Shown: positions 25,043 through 33,873 of the stretch, in pieces
Position numbering within the stretch: position 1 is the stretch's first letter
Layout: each line of letters starts with the position of its first letter
Notes under the pieces: model-generated
Told to the model about the DNA's origin: nothing
The model's database searches: none
What the model saw: only the letters and a program-made list of their open reading frames with translations
Program-made: the position numbers and the translations under genes
Assembly: GCF_042657165.1 (NCBI RefSeq)
Contig: NZ_JBHSNJ010000005.1
Span: 186,001 to 250,000, forward strand
DNA from: Agrilutibacter niabensis
GTDB lineage: Bacteria > Pseudomonadota > Gammaproteobacteria > Xanthomonadales > Xanthomonadaceae
DNA length: 64,000 nt
Direction: 5' to 3'

Positions 25043-25582
25043 ATGAACAGCCACACCGAATACGACCCGGACGACAACTTCGCCCGCTCCTTCGGCCCGG
25101 ATTCGGCCATCGACGAGGACGCGGCGGTCGAAGCCGTGGCCTGGCAGCTCCTGCTGCTGATCAACCCCGGTGACGAGGATGCGGCGATGCAGCAGTTCGC
25201 CGCCTGCCGCGATGCGCTCGACGAGGGCACCGATCCGGTGGAGGCGCTGCGCGACGCGATCGACTGGAAGTCCGGCTTCCATGTCAGCGACGAGGATCCG
25301 GGCGGGCTGATCGAAGTGCTGGACGAACTCGCCGCCCGCTTCAACCTGCGCATCGACTGGGGCGTGGAGGATCCGGGCGACGAGGACTTCCTCGCCGATG
25401 CCGAAGCCGCCGTGCTCCTCAACACCGCTTTCGATCGCCTGCGCGAGCACCACTACACGCTCTGGACCTGGGAGACCGGCGGCGAGCACCACGCCGGCTG
25501 GATCACCCAGTCGCGCGACGACGAGGCCCTGCCGCTCGTGGCCGGGGCGCTGGGCTTCCACGTGCGCCCTGGCGCGGGCTAG
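25043..25582 (+). CDS. DUF6630 family protein
   Basis: 179 residues, ATG 25043. Strongly acidic. Conserved blocks: LLLINPGDEDAAMQQF, ALRDAIDWKSGFHV, DELAARFNLRIDWGVEDPGDEDFL, and LREHHYTLWTWETGGEHHAGWI, which I recognise as the DUF6630 pattern from Xanthomonadaceae. Cytoplasmic, function unknown. Its stop is four bases from the stop of the convergent membrane-protein gene. Confidence 0.75.
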   Translation: MNSHTEYDPDDNFARSFGPDSAIDEDAAVEAVAWQLLLLINPGDEDAAMQQFAACRDALDEGTDPVEALRDAIDWKSGFHVSDEDPGGLIEVLDELAARFNLRIDWGVEDPGDEDFLADAEAAVLLNTAFDRLREHHYTLWTWETGGEHHAGWITQSRDDEALPLVAGALGFHVRPGAG

Positions 25583-25586
25583 CGCC

Positions 25587-26054
25587 TCAGTAGTTCGGTG
25601 CGCGCCGGTAGCCCGGGCCGGCCAGCGACAACAGCAGTCCGAGCGCGCTGATCGCGCCGATGACCATGTGCATCGTGCTGGCGCCGGACGTTCCCGCCAG
25701 GGCGAGCGGCTTCATCGATGCGATCGCATATTGGGCGGCGTAATGCGCCACCGCCACCGCATACATGAGCGGCACGAGCGCGCGGTAGCGCAGCAGCACC
25801 ACGACGAAGAGCAGTCCCAGCAGCAGCTGCTCCAGTCCCATGCGCGCCATCAGGCCAATGATGTTCTGGGCGGCGCCTGCGGGATAGGCATCGAGCGGCA
25901 TGGTCGATACCGACTGCGCGCCGCCGTCCGCGCGGAAGATGTGCACCAGGCCCAGCGCCACCTTCATGAACGTCAGTGGCACGAACAGCCACAGCGCCGC
26001 CGCGTGTCCACGGAAGCGGTTGTCGGCGCGGGGTGGAAGGATTCGACTCAACAT
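25587..26054 (-). CDS. four-helix inner-membrane protein, unknown function
   Basis: 155 residues, ATG 26054 with AAGGAG seven bases upstream. Four hydrophobic stretches: AALWLFVPLTFMKVALGLVHIF, LLLGLLFVVVLL, PLMYAVAVAHYAAQYAIASM and MHMVIGAISALGLLLSLAGP. No family named with confidence (DUF4345-like at best). Divergent from the MscS gene; the 270 bases between hold no ORF that I would call. Confidence 0.6.
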   Translation of the reverse strand: MLSRILPPRADNRFRGHAAALWLFVPLTFMKVALGLVHIFRADGGAQSVSTMPLDAYPAGAAQNIIGLMARMGLEQLLLGLLFVVVLLRYRALVPLMYAVAVAHYAAQYAIASMKPLALAGTSGASTMHMVIGAISALGLLLSLAGPGYRRAPNY

Positions 26055-26324
26055 CGGCGCTCCTTGGACGCGGCAGCGTGCGTGCGTGCACGCCAGCGAC
26101 GCGGGCCTGCAGTGTAGGCCGATGCCGGCCTGCGCCGGCGTGTGCCAATGGTCGCCGTGATCGTGGTCGTGCGACGGGACTCCCGCGGGTTAGGATCGGG
26201 TCGCCTCGCGGAAGTGCGGCGATCGAGCGCTTGGGCGACCTGGCCCCGTGCAGGTGTCCACAGCGTTGCCCGGTATTGATGGTCCTGCCTTTGCCGTCGC
26301 GCTCCGGCGCGAGTGGGAGTCCAG

Positions 26325-28781
26325 ATGCCCAGCCGTATCGCGATGTTCGCCAGCTGCCTCCTGTTCGCGCTGCTCTGCGGCGCGACCGCGAGCGCCGAGG
26401 ACGCGCCACCAGCGGCGTCGGCGCTACAGCGCCCGGTCGCGATTCCGGTTGCGGACATACTGTCGCGTGCCGACGCCGACGAGCGATTCGCCGCCAACGT
26501 ATCGGCGAGGGCCGCCGGGCGCGACCCGACCATCGAACTGGCGCGGCGCCTGGATGCCATCGCCCAGTCGGTACGCGCCAAGGCGGATCACTCCCGGGCC
26601 GCGGACCTGCGGATGCTGCCCGTGCTGCGGCTGGAGAGCCTGAATCGTCATTGGAAGTTCGACGCGCGGCGGTACGCGCGCTGGCGTGCGGACATGGACT
26701 CGGCGAGCGCGCGTTATGCGGACGACGCCGCCGAACTGGTGCGACGCACCGCCGAATGGAAGACGACGCAGGCGGCAGCGAACGCGGGCGGCATGACCCC
26801 GGCGCTGGCCGACCGCGTGTCCGGGGTGCTCGCCCAACTCGGCAGTGCGGAGCGCGCGCTATCCGCACCGCTGGACAGGCAGATCCGGCTGGGCCGTCGC
26901 GCCAATGCGCTGGAAGCCGAGATCGATGCCGGCCAGAAAGCAGTCGCCGCCGCGATCGCCTACATCGACCGCCGCCTGACCCGCATCGATGCGCCGCCGC
27001 TGTGGGCCGCGGCCGCGCCTTCGGGCACCAGCCAGGGTGCCGTGCAGTCGATCCGCATGGGAATGGTGATCGAAGGCCGCTTCCTGCGCGATTACAGCGC
27101 CGCCAACCTCGACAACCAGCGCCTGCTCAATGTGCTGCAGCTGTTGCTGTTGCCGCTGCTGGTGTGGCTGGGCATCCGCAGCCGCCGCCAGCCGGTCACC
27201 GCCGGGCCCGACGATGAGGCCCACGCGCGCGTGCTGCGCCGGCCGCTGTCGTCGTGGTTGCTGCTCGCGATGATCGGCGTGCTGGTGTTCGAACCCGACG
27301 CACCGCTGCTGCTGCACCAGTTCGCCATGCTGATCGCCATGGTGCCCGTGCTGCGGTTGCTGCCGCCGCGCAGCCACCGGCTGCTGGGCCTGTGGCCCTA
27401 CGCCGCCACCGCCCTGTACCTGTGCAACCGGCTTGGCTTCCTGCTCCTGGCCAATGACTACGCCTACCGCTGGTACATCCTCGTCCTCACCGTGCTGGGG
27501 CTGGCGCTGACGCTGTGGATGCTGTGGCGTTCGCACCGCCGCGTCGTCGCCGGCAAGGCCGTGCGCGAGGGCCAGGCCATGCGTGCCGCCGCCTGGCTCG
27601 GCGTGGCGATTCTCGTCGTCTCCGCCGCGGCGAACGTGTTCGGCAACGTCTCGCTGTCCGAGATGCTCACCGGTGGATTGATCGACTGCGGATACATGGG
27701 GCTGGCCCTCTACGCCAGCGTGACCGTGTTCACCGCGCTGCTGGGACTGTTGATCGCGCGCGCCGGCGGGTCCGGCGCCCGTCTCGTCCGCGAGCACGCG
27801 GTGCGGCTGCTGCAACTGTTCGCGCGACTGCTGGCGTTCGTGGCGATCGCCGGCTGGGCGGTCTTCGCGATGACCCGGTTCCGCGTCTACCGGCCGGTCT
27901 CCTCGGCGCTCCGGGACGCGCTCTCGCATTCGTTCGAAATCGGCGAGATCTCGATTTCGCTCGGGCACGTGCTGCTGTTCGCCGTCTCGGTGCTGGTCGC
28001 GTTCTGGGTCGCCAAGACGGTGCGCTTCCTGTTGCGCGAGGAAGTGATGCCGAAGATGTCGCTGCCGCGCGGCGTCGGCAACAGCATCGCGTCGCTGAGC
28101 TACTACGGCCTGCTGCTGCTGGGGCTGCTGGTGGCACTGGCCGCGGCCGGCTTCAAGGTGAGCCAGCTGACCATCGTGTTCGGCGCGCTCGGCGTGGGTA
28201 TCGGCCTGGGCCTGCAGGGCGTGGTCAACAATTTCGTGTCCGGCCTGATCCTGATGTTCGAGCGGCCGATCCAGCCGGGCGACATGGTGGATATCACCGG
28301 AACATCGGGGCGGGTGCGCGACATCGGCATGCGCGCCACCACCATCCGCACGTTCGATGGCGCCGACGTGGTCGTGCCCAACGGCACATTGCTGTCGGAG
28401 AAGCTCACCAACTGGACACTGCTCGACATGAACCGGCGCGTCGATGTCGACGTCGGCGTCGCCTATGGCTCCGACCCGGTACAGGTCATCGCGTTGCTCG
28501 AAGCGGCGGCCGGCACCATTCCCGGCGTGGTGAAGGAGCCCGCGCCCACCGTGCTGTTCGTGGCCTTCGGCGCCAGTTCGCTGAATTTCTCGATCCGGGC
28601 GTGGACCCGCGAGTACGAAAACTGGCAGGGCATCCGCAGCAACCTGATGACGCGCATCCACGCCGCCCTGGTCGAAGCCGGCATCGGGATTCCGTTCCCG
28701 CAGCAGGACCTGCACCTGCGCAGCGTCTCGGATGAAGCCGCGGCGGCACTGGCGGCGACCAGACCGGACGCCGCGCAATGA
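26325..28781 (+). CDS. large mechanosensitive channel of the MscS family (MscK/KefA-like)
   Basis: 818 residues from ATG 26325 (GGGAG upstream). Signal peptide (FASCLLFALLCGATASA), a ~230-residue periplasmic coiled region, then about ten membrane helices. The MscS core sits at the end: pore helix and gate VFGALGVGIGLGLQGVVNNFVSGLILMFERPIQPGDMVDI, the beta-domain (RDIGMRATTIRTFDGADVVVPNGTLLSEKLTNWTL) and the cytoplasmic alpha/beta domain. It releases solutes on membrane tension; long homologues (MscK, MscM, YbdG class) act in adaptation. Monocistronic. Confidence 0.92.
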   Translation: MPSRIAMFASCLLFALLCGATASAEDAPPAASALQRPVAIPVADILSRADADERFAANVSARAAGRDPTIELARRLDAIAQSVRAKADHSRAADLRMLPVLRLESLNRHWKFDARRYARWRADMDSASARYADDAAELVRRTAEWKTTQAAANAGGMTPALADRVSGVLAQLGSAERALSAPLDRQIRLGRRANALEAEIDAGQKAVAAAIAYIDRRLTRIDAPPLWAAAAPSGTSQGAVQSIRMGMVIEGRFLRDYSAANLDNQRLLNVLQLLLLPLLVWLGIRSRRQPVTAGPDDEAHARVLRRPLSSWLLLAMIGVLVFEPDAPLLLHQFAMLIAMVPVLRLLPPRSHRLLGLWPYAATALYLCNRLGFLLLANDYAYRWYILVLTVLGLALTLWMLWRSHRRVVAGKAVREGQAMRAAAWLGVAILVVSAAANVFGNVSLSEMLTGGLIDCGYMGLALYASVTVFTALLGLLIARAGGSGARLVREHAVRLLQLFARLLAFVAIAGWAVFAMTRFRVYRPVSSALRDALSHSFEIGEISISLGHVLLFAVSVLVAFWVAKTVRFLLREEVMPKMSLPRGVGNSIASLSYYGLLLLGLLVALAAAGFKVSQLTIVFGALGVGIGLGLQGVVNNFVSGLILMFERPIQPGDMVDITGTSGRVRDIGMRATTIRTFDGADVVVPNGTLLSEKLTNWTLLDMNRRVDVDVGVAYGSDPVQVIALLEAAAGTIPGVVKEPAPTVLFVAFGASSLNFSIRAWTREYENWQGIRSNLMTRIHAALVEAGIGIPFPQQDLHLRSVSDEAAAALAATRPDAAQ

Positions 28782-28956
28782 GGCCGTTGTCCCTGGGCAC
28801 GCAATCCGTGCCCGGCATCGGCGGCGGCGGACGAGCGGCGGCGATACGGAGTGCGGCGATGCGAGTTGCAGTCAGCGCCGTGAAATGGCGGGTGCACTGC
28901 CGCCGTGCATGTCATTGCGGCATCATCGGCGCTCCCCCACCACCGCCGGGTGCGCG

Positions 28957-29355
28957 ATGCAATTCCTGATGCTGGTCTACACCGATGACGCCCTGCTGGA
29001 GACCGTCGCGGGCGAGCAATACGACACGATGATGCGCGGCTGCCTCGAGCATGCCGACGAACTGCGTGCCGAAGGCAAGCTCCTGGGTTCGCAGCAGCTG
29101 GAACCCGCGGCCACGGCCCGCACCATCCGCACCCGCAACAACCGCACCGCGGTCTTGGACGGCCCCTTCGCCGAGACCAAGGAAATGCTCGCCGGCTTCA
29201 ACATCCTCGAAGCCGACAGTTTCGAGGAGGCCGTGCGCATCGCCGCGGAATTCCCGTGGTCGCGCACCGGCAGCATCGAGGTGCGGCCGATCCGCGACAT
29301 GGACGCCGTGCGCCGCCGCGTGGGCGCCGCCATTCCCGAGGCGAGCGGCGCCTGA
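28957..29355 (+). CDS. YciI-like (YCII) family protein
   Basis: 132 residues from ATG 28957. Opens MQFLMLVYTDDALLE, contains LRAEGKLLGSQQLEP, TVLDGPFAETKEMLAGFNILEADSFEEAVRIAAEFPW and ends in SIEVRPIRDM. It has the dimeric ferredoxin-like YCII fold, with the conserved aspartate of DGPFAETKE. These proteins are usually encoded beside ECF sigma factors; none is present here. Enzymatic role unclear. Confidence 0.88.
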   Translation: MQFLMLVYTDDALLETVAGEQYDTMMRGCLEHADELRAEGKLLGSQQLEPAATARTIRTRNNRTAVLDGPFAETKEMLAGFNILEADSFEEAVRIAAEFPWSRTGSIEVRPIRDMDAVRRRVGAAIPEASGA

Positions 29356-29377
29356 AGCCGGGCCGTCGGGGTCTGCC

Positions 29378-30115
29378 TCAACCCAGCGCGTAGGTGACCT
29401 TGTCGCCGGCGACCACGATCTTCTTGCTGCTGCGCAGGCTCTGGATCACGGCGTCGATGGCCGCATCGTCGAGCACCGGCGTGAAGCAGGCCTTGATCGC
29501 GGAGCGCAGCGTCGACAGCTTGGCCGGCTTGCTGGATTTCTTCAGGCGCGCGACGACGACCTTGGCGCGCGCGCCGGCCGACGTGCCAGCGGCGGGCTTC
29601 GCATTCGCGCCGGCCTGCGGCGGCTGCACCGTCGCTTTCACCGCCGTCTTGGCCGCCTTGGCGGCCTTCGCCACCTTCGCCGCAGGCTGCCTGGTAGCCG
29701 CGGTCCTGGGCGTGGTTTTCGCCGGTGCGGTTGCCGCTACCGCTGCCGGCATCGCGGCCTGGCCCGGGATTTCCGCGAGCCGCTTGCAGCCGATGCCCAG
29801 CGCCGCCAGATGCTTCACCAGCGGATCGAAGCCCTTGTCCTTGGAGATGATGTTGAACGTCGCGCCCGGGTGCGCCAGCGACAACCGCCCGATGTAGAAC
29901 GCGATGTGGAAATCGACAGCGTCCGGGCCGCTACCCTGGATCTGGATGTATTCGGCATCGGCGCCGAACGGTTGCAGCGCCTGCACCAGTTCCAGCATCA
30001 GCTTCGACTGGTGCTGGCCGAGGAACACCTTGATCCGTGCCGCCCCGGGCGTGAGCCGGTCGAGCGCCTTGGGCTGGACGTTCTCGAAGTCGATCAGGAA
30101 GAAGGGCGTGGTCAT
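29378..30115 (-). CDS. NYN/PIN-like domain protein with basic linker
   Basis: 245 residues. Residues 1-120 are a PIN-like nuclease fold: FFLIDFENVQP (conserved Asp), AVDFHIAFYIGRL and FNIISKDKGFDPLVKHLAALG. A long Ala/Lys/Pro linker (~125-195), reminiscent of histone H1, leads to a ~45-residue C-terminal HTH-like unit (LSTLRSAIKACFTPVLDDAAIDAVIQSLRSSKKIVVAGDKVTYAL). Probably acts on or binds RNA; the substrate is unknown. The basic linker suggests non-specific nucleic-acid contact. Confidence 0.75.
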   Translation of the reverse strand: MTTPFFLIDFENVQPKALDRLTPGAARIKVFLGQHQSKLMLELVQALQPFGADAEYIQIQGSGPDAVDFHIAFYIGRLSLAHPGATFNIISKDKGFDPLVKHLAALGIGCKRLAEIPGQAAMPAAVAATAPAKTTPRTAATRQPAAKVAKAAKAAKTAVKATVQPPQAGANAKPAAGTSAGARAKVVVARLKKSSKPAKLSTLRSAIKACFTPVLDDAAIDAVIQSLRSSKKIVVAGDKVTYALG

Positions 30116-30335
30116 GGATCAGGCATCCGCGGGCAGTGCGTGGAGTGTAAGCGCGTCATGGCGCCGCACACGCCGCACGCTGGGCATCGCGGACCATGCG
30201 AGTGCCGCCCCGGAGCGTGCGCGCACACGCGACGCTCATCCGCCTGAACCGTTGCAATGCATTCATGCCGGCCTGCCCGTGCGTTCACGCCGCGGCCCCT
30301 AGGGTGGGGCGGCAATGAACCCCAAGGAGGACCTC

Positions 30336-30683
30336 ATGAAGCACACCCTGATTGCCATGTCCCTTGCCGCACTGACGTTTGCGGCCAATCCCGCCTTCGC
30401 CGGCGAGGGCAGCAAGCACAAGGACCACAAGTCGGTACCGGCGGCTTCGCACAAGGCCGACGGCCGCCATGACAACGGCCTGCACCTGGGCTGGCAGAAG
30501 CAGGCATGGAAGCGCGGCGACCGCATCCCGCTGGCGGAACTCGATCCGTACTACATCGACAATTACCGCGTGTACCACCTGAGCGCGCCCCCCGCCGGCT
30601 ACCGCTGGGTGCGCCCGATGGACGACCGCTACCTGCTGGTGAACCTGGCGACCGGACTGGTGGCGGACGCCCTGGGTTACTGA
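30336..30683 (+). CDS. RcnB-family periplasmic protein (copy 3)
   Basis: 115 residues, ATG 30336 with AAGGAGG upstream. Signal peptide MKHTLIAMSLAALTFAANPAFAG. The RcnB core is recognisable (KQAWKRGDRIPLAELDPYYIDNYRVYHLSAPPAGYRWVRPMDDRYLLVNLATGLVADAL) but clearly more diverged than the tandem pair at 15.4 kb. The His-rich tract is reduced. Monocistronic with its own terminator. Confidence 0.75.
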   Translation: MKHTLIAMSLAALTFAANPAFAGEGSKHKDHKSVPAASHKADGRHDNGLHLGWQKQAWKRGDRIPLAELDPYYIDNYRVYHLSAPPAGYRWVRPMDDRYLLVNLATGLVADALGY

Positions 30684-30700
30684 TGCTCAACCGCTGCATG

Positions 30701-30730
30701 AAAAAGCCTCGCTCCGGCGAGGCTTTTTTT
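30701..30730 (+). terminator. intrinsic terminator
   Basis: AAAAAGCCTCGC-TCC-GGCGAGGCTTTTTTT, strong stem and seven T, 18 bases after the RcnB copy 3 stop. Confidence 0.95.
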
Positions 30731-30927
30731 GCGCTCGAAGCGGCCGCCGTGCCCGACCGCTACGGCGCGCGCTTCGCCATCCAGTACGACATCGCCCGGG
30801 TGCACCTGTACGAGCACCGGTGGATGCAGGCGGTGAACGCGCTGACGGGCGCGGTCGATCGCACACGCGAACTGCTGGGACACGCAGGGAAACGAAGCCG
30901 GCCCGGCCCACTAGCCGGGCGTGGCAC

Positions 30928-31488
30928 TCACATCGTCGCGGGCGTCGCCGACGGCATCCGCACCGAGGGACGCAGCGCGATCGTGCGCGTGGTGTCCATC
31001 AACTGCAGTTCGCCGTCCTGGATCATCGCGGTCAGGCGCATGCCGCGATCCAGCAGCGCGGTGACGGCGTCGACGCTGTCGGCATCGATATCGAGCACGG
31101 TGAGGTTCTTCAGTCGCGCCAGCGTCGCCGCGTTCTTGGACCACCACACCTCGGCGGCGCGGCCGCCATAGTTCACCACCACCACCTGCTGCGCGCGGCC
31201 GCAGGCCTTGCGGATGCGCGATTCGTCGGGCTGGCCGAGCTCGATCCACTGCTCGATCTCGCCGGTGTAGTCGCGCCGCCACAGCGCGGGCTCGTCCTCG
31301 TCGCTGAGGCCGCGGCCGAACTCGAGCCGCTCGTCGGCGTACAGCGCGAACGCCAGCAGGCGCACCATCAGGCGCTCGTCGGTCTCCGACGGATGCTGCG
31401 CCAGGGTGAGGTTGTGCGAGGCGTAGTAGTGCCGGTCCATGTCGGTGACCTGCAGCTCGACTTTGACGACGGTGGCCTTGGGTGCCAT
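30928..31488 (-). CDS. YaeQ family protein
   Basis: 186 residues, ATG 31488 with AGGGAA upstream. Diagnostic YaeQ blocks: VVKVELQVTDMDRHYYASHNLTLAQHPSETDERLMVRLLAFAL, LEFGRGLSDEDEPALW, IEQWIELGQPDESRIRKACGRAQQV and LQLMDTTRTI. It has a PD-(D/E)XK-type nuclease-like fold. The E. coli protein was once linked to RfaH suppression. Function open. Confidence 0.92.
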   Translation of the reverse strand: MAPKATVVKVELQVTDMDRHYYASHNLTLAQHPSETDERLMVRLLAFALYADERLEFGRGLSDEDEPALWRRDYTGEIEQWIELGQPDESRIRKACGRAQQVVVVNYGGRAAEVWWSKNAATLARLKNLTVLDIDADSVDAVTALLDRGMRLTAMIQDGELQLMDTTRTIALRPSVRMPSATPATM

Positions 31489-31554
31489 GGGTGTTCCCTG
31501 GCTGCGAGGCCGGTCGGAAGGGCGGCCATTCTATCGGCCTGCCCCGCCGCCCGC

Positions 31555-31962
31555 TCAGCCAGCCGGACCGGGCTGCTCCAGGGTCCGCTTCATCGCCGCC
31601 ATGCCCTGGTCGATCAGGGGCGCGATGCTGGGTTCCAGTTCGTCCGGCAGCAGGTCGGCAATCCAGACCAGGCGGGTTTGGTCGCCGGCGTCCGCGAACG
31701 CCTGCACCGACGCGTTGTGGTGCGCGAAGGGTTCGCCCACCGCCGACCAGGCCACGCGTCGCTGCGCATCGTCGACGTCCACGATCCGCTCGCGCAGCGT
31801 CATGCCATTGGCGAAGGTGACCACGCGCGAATCGCCATCCATGCGGCAATCGGTCACGAACCCCTTCACCAGCCGCTCGTGGATGCGACCGACATCGCGC
31901 AGCGCATCCCAGACGCGCGCGGGCGCAGCGGCTACCTGGATTTCCCTTCGTATCGAAGCCAT
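31555..31962 (-). CDS. SRPBCC (START-like) family protein
   Basis: 135 residues from ATG 31962 (GGGAG upstream). The helix-grip fold pattern of polyketide-cyclase/dehydrase-like proteins: MASIRREIQVAAAPARVWDALRDVGRIHERL, then strands VVTFANGMTLRERIVDVDDAQRRVAWSAV and TRLVWIADLLPDEL, and a C-terminal helix (SIAPLIDQGMAAMKRTLEQ). Likely binds a small hydrophobic ligand. Upstream of yaeQ, same direction. Confidence 0.82.
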   Translation of the reverse strand: MASIRREIQVAAAPARVWDALRDVGRIHERLVKGFVTDCRMDGDSRVVTFANGMTLRERIVDVDDAQRRVAWSAVGEPFAHHNASVQAFADAGDQTRLVWIADLLPDELEPSIAPLIDQGMAAMKRTLEQPGPAG

Positions 31963-32257
31963 GTAGCACTCCCGGGCGGCTCGCTGCCGCTTCCGAAATG
32001 GGGAGTGACTAGTGTGGCTCCGCCGATGTTGTCGCCGGGTAGTCCTGCCTTGCGCATCCAGCCCGGAAAGTGCCGCACCCGACGCTGCGCCGGTGTGCGC
32101 AGGCCGACCAAAGCCGCGAGCCGCCCAAGCGCGCCGGCCTGCGGGCCGATGAAACGCTGGGCGCCGCCAAGGATCGGGCGCGGCCTGGCATGCGCGGTCC
32201 GCCGGCTCCGGTGTCACTGCAGGGCAACAGCCAACTGCAGTTGCAGCGTGCGCACGC

Positions 32258-32626
32258 TTATTGCGGCGGCGCCTTCAACTCGATCACCAGCGCCTTCGTT
32301 GGCTTCGTCCCGGTGTTCTTGGTGTCGTGCGTCACCGGCCCGCTCCACATCACTTCGCCAGGCTGGCTCGTACGTTCCTTGCTGGTGCCGTCGCCCATGG
32401 TCTGCATCGCCTTGCCGCCGGTGATGTAGTAGACGATGTTGTCGCCGTGCGAATGCATGCCGGTACTCGCGCCCGGGGCGATGTTGACTTCCAGCACGCG
32501 GACTTTCTCGTTGTCCAGCAACACCTTGGCGTCCTTGCCGGCGGTCACCGCCATGTCTTGCGCAGCGGCACACAGGGGGAACGCGGTCGCGGCGACCAGG
32601 CACGCGATGCGGACGGAACGGTTCAT
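32258..32626 (-). CDS. exported cupin-domain protein
   Basis: 122 residues from ATG 32626, signal peptide MNRSVRIACLVAATAFPLCAAAQ. Cupin motif 1: GASTGMHSHGDNIVYYITGG, with two histidines for metal. Motif 2: PGEVMWSGPVTHDTKNTG. Small periplasmic cupins of this kind lack an assigned reaction. Eighty-six bases upstream is a CCCCCGATCGGGGG element related to one found in front of two small-protein genes at 45.6 and 49.3 kb. Confidence 0.8.
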   Translation of the reverse strand: MNRSVRIACLVAATAFPLCAAAQDMAVTAGKDAKVLLDNEKVRVLEVNIAPGASTGMHSHGDNIVYYITGGKAMQTMGDGTSKERTSQPGEVMWSGPVTHDTKNTGTKPTKALVIELKAPPQ

Positions 32627-32711
32627 GCTCGACTCCGAGGGAAAAGAGTGTTGGGGGATGCCACGATCTGCGCGGCCCGCCATCCGAGCATGACGGCGGG
32701 AACGCGGCCAT

Positions 32712-32725
32712 CCCCCGATCGGGGG
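32712..32725 (-). promoter_or_regulatory. CCCCCGATCGGGGG regulatory element upstream of the cupin gene
   Basis: A perfect 14-bp palindrome. Read on the minus strand it continues GATGGCCGCGTTCCC, comparable to GAATGACAGCGTTGCC after the related element at 45517. It lies 86 bases before the cupin start, close to the 91-93 bases seen at the other two genes. Confidence 0.45.
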
Positions 32726-32780
32726 CGGGAAACGGCCGCGAGGCCCCGAAACTGATGGTTGCGGCGCGTGACTTTACGCG

Positions 32781-33593
32781 TCAATAGATCACGTACACGC
32801 GCAGCGCCAACCCTCCAGGCAAGGCCTCGAGCGTCACGCCGCGATGCTGGGCCGCGCGTGCGCCGAGGAAGGCATCGTTGATGAAGGCCGCCAGGAAATT
32901 GCCCAGCGCCATGCCGAACAGCACGTCGGACGGATAGTGCTTGCCAGCCTCGATGCGCGCCCATGACGTGCCGGCGGTCAGCGTCACCAGGCCGACATCG
33001 AGTACGCGGCGCGTGGTATCGGACATTTCGATCGAGCGCAGGTTGCGCGATGCCAGCCGGGTATTTACCGCCGAGGCCGAAGCATGCCCGGAAGGGAAAC
33101 TCAACTCGTCGCTGCCATCCGGTCGCTCGCGGCCGACTCCTTGTTTGAGCCCCTGGGTGAGCAGGCTCGTCGCTCCGCGCGCCGCCAGCCCCACGCCCAG
33201 GCCCTTGGCCTTGGCGCGCACCCACTCATCGGGCTCGTCGCCACCGGGCGTGAGCAGCACGGTCGCGACATAGGCGGCGCTGGATGCGCTGCGCAGGTCG
33301 TCACTCCAGCGTGCCGCGTTGCGCTGCGATCCGAACAGCGGGCGCTCGCGTTGCGCCCAGTCCGCGACTTCACGATCCCAATCGCCCACCTGGAACACGG
33401 CCGCCCCCACCAAGGGCACCCAGACGTGCGGATCTTTCGCGGCATTCACCGCCGATGCACGGACCCGCTCCCACCCCGGCGTCAGCGTCGCGCTGTCACC
33501 CCAAGCCGAACCGTCGGGCAACGTGGCACAGCCGCTGGCCCCGAACGCAACCAGCAGGCTGCACAGCAACCACCCACGCACGCGCGGACTCAC
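32781..33593 (-). CDS. PAP2-family phosphatase lipoprotein
   Basis: 270 residues; GTG start at 33593 chosen for its GGAG site and because a lipoprotein signal then follows (LLCSLLVAFGASGC). The three PAP2 phosphatase motifs are intact: KQGVGRERPDG (K-x(6)-RP), SFPSGHAS (SGH) and ARIEAGKHYPSD (R-x(5)-H-x(3)-D). It hydrolyses a phosphate ester, likely a lipid phosphate, at the outer face or in the periplasm. The lipobox cysteine suggests a membrane-anchored, otherwise soluble form. The haloperoxidase-like PAP2 relative is the next gene upstream. Confidence 0.85.
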   Translation of the reverse strand: MSPRVRGWLLCSLLVAFGASGCATLPDGSAWGDSATLTPGWERVRASAVNAAKDPHVWVPLVGAAVFQVGDWDREVADWAQRERPLFGSQRNAARWSDDLRSASSAAYVATVLLTPGGDEPDEWVRAKAKGLGVGLAARGATSLLTQGLKQGVGRERPDGSDELSFPSGHASASAVNTRLASRNLRSIEMSDTTRRVLDVGLVTLTAGTSWARIEAGKHYPSDVLFGMALGNFLAAFINDAFLGARAAQHRGVTLEALPGGLALRVYVIY

Positions 33594-33873
33594 GGTGGCT
33601 ACTCCGACAACGGGAAGTACGCGGAACCGGGACGAATCCGCGCGACGTATGTTCGACCCGCATCTGTTACCGCCGCGTGCAAGCTCGGCGCGGCGGAGTC
33701 GAATGTCCGCGATGCTGTTGCGCACTGTGCGGCACCTGAGCGATCCCTGGTCGTGCGCACGGGACGCGCGCGTCTGGCTCGCGCAGTCCGCCGGCACGTC
33801 GCCTGGAGCCGATGACCCGGAAGCAGGTCATCGACGGCCAGGTTTCTTGCGTTTTCGTTCGCGGCCCGACCGA

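Noticed and set aside
26859..28778. 639-codon minus frame opposite the MscS gene
   Set aside because: His/Gln/Arg-rich shadow of a recognised channel.
28795..28813. GGGCACG/CGTGCCC hairpin after the MscS gene
   Set aside because: Seven-bp stem without a T tract; could be a weak terminator but not distinguishable from chance in this GC content.
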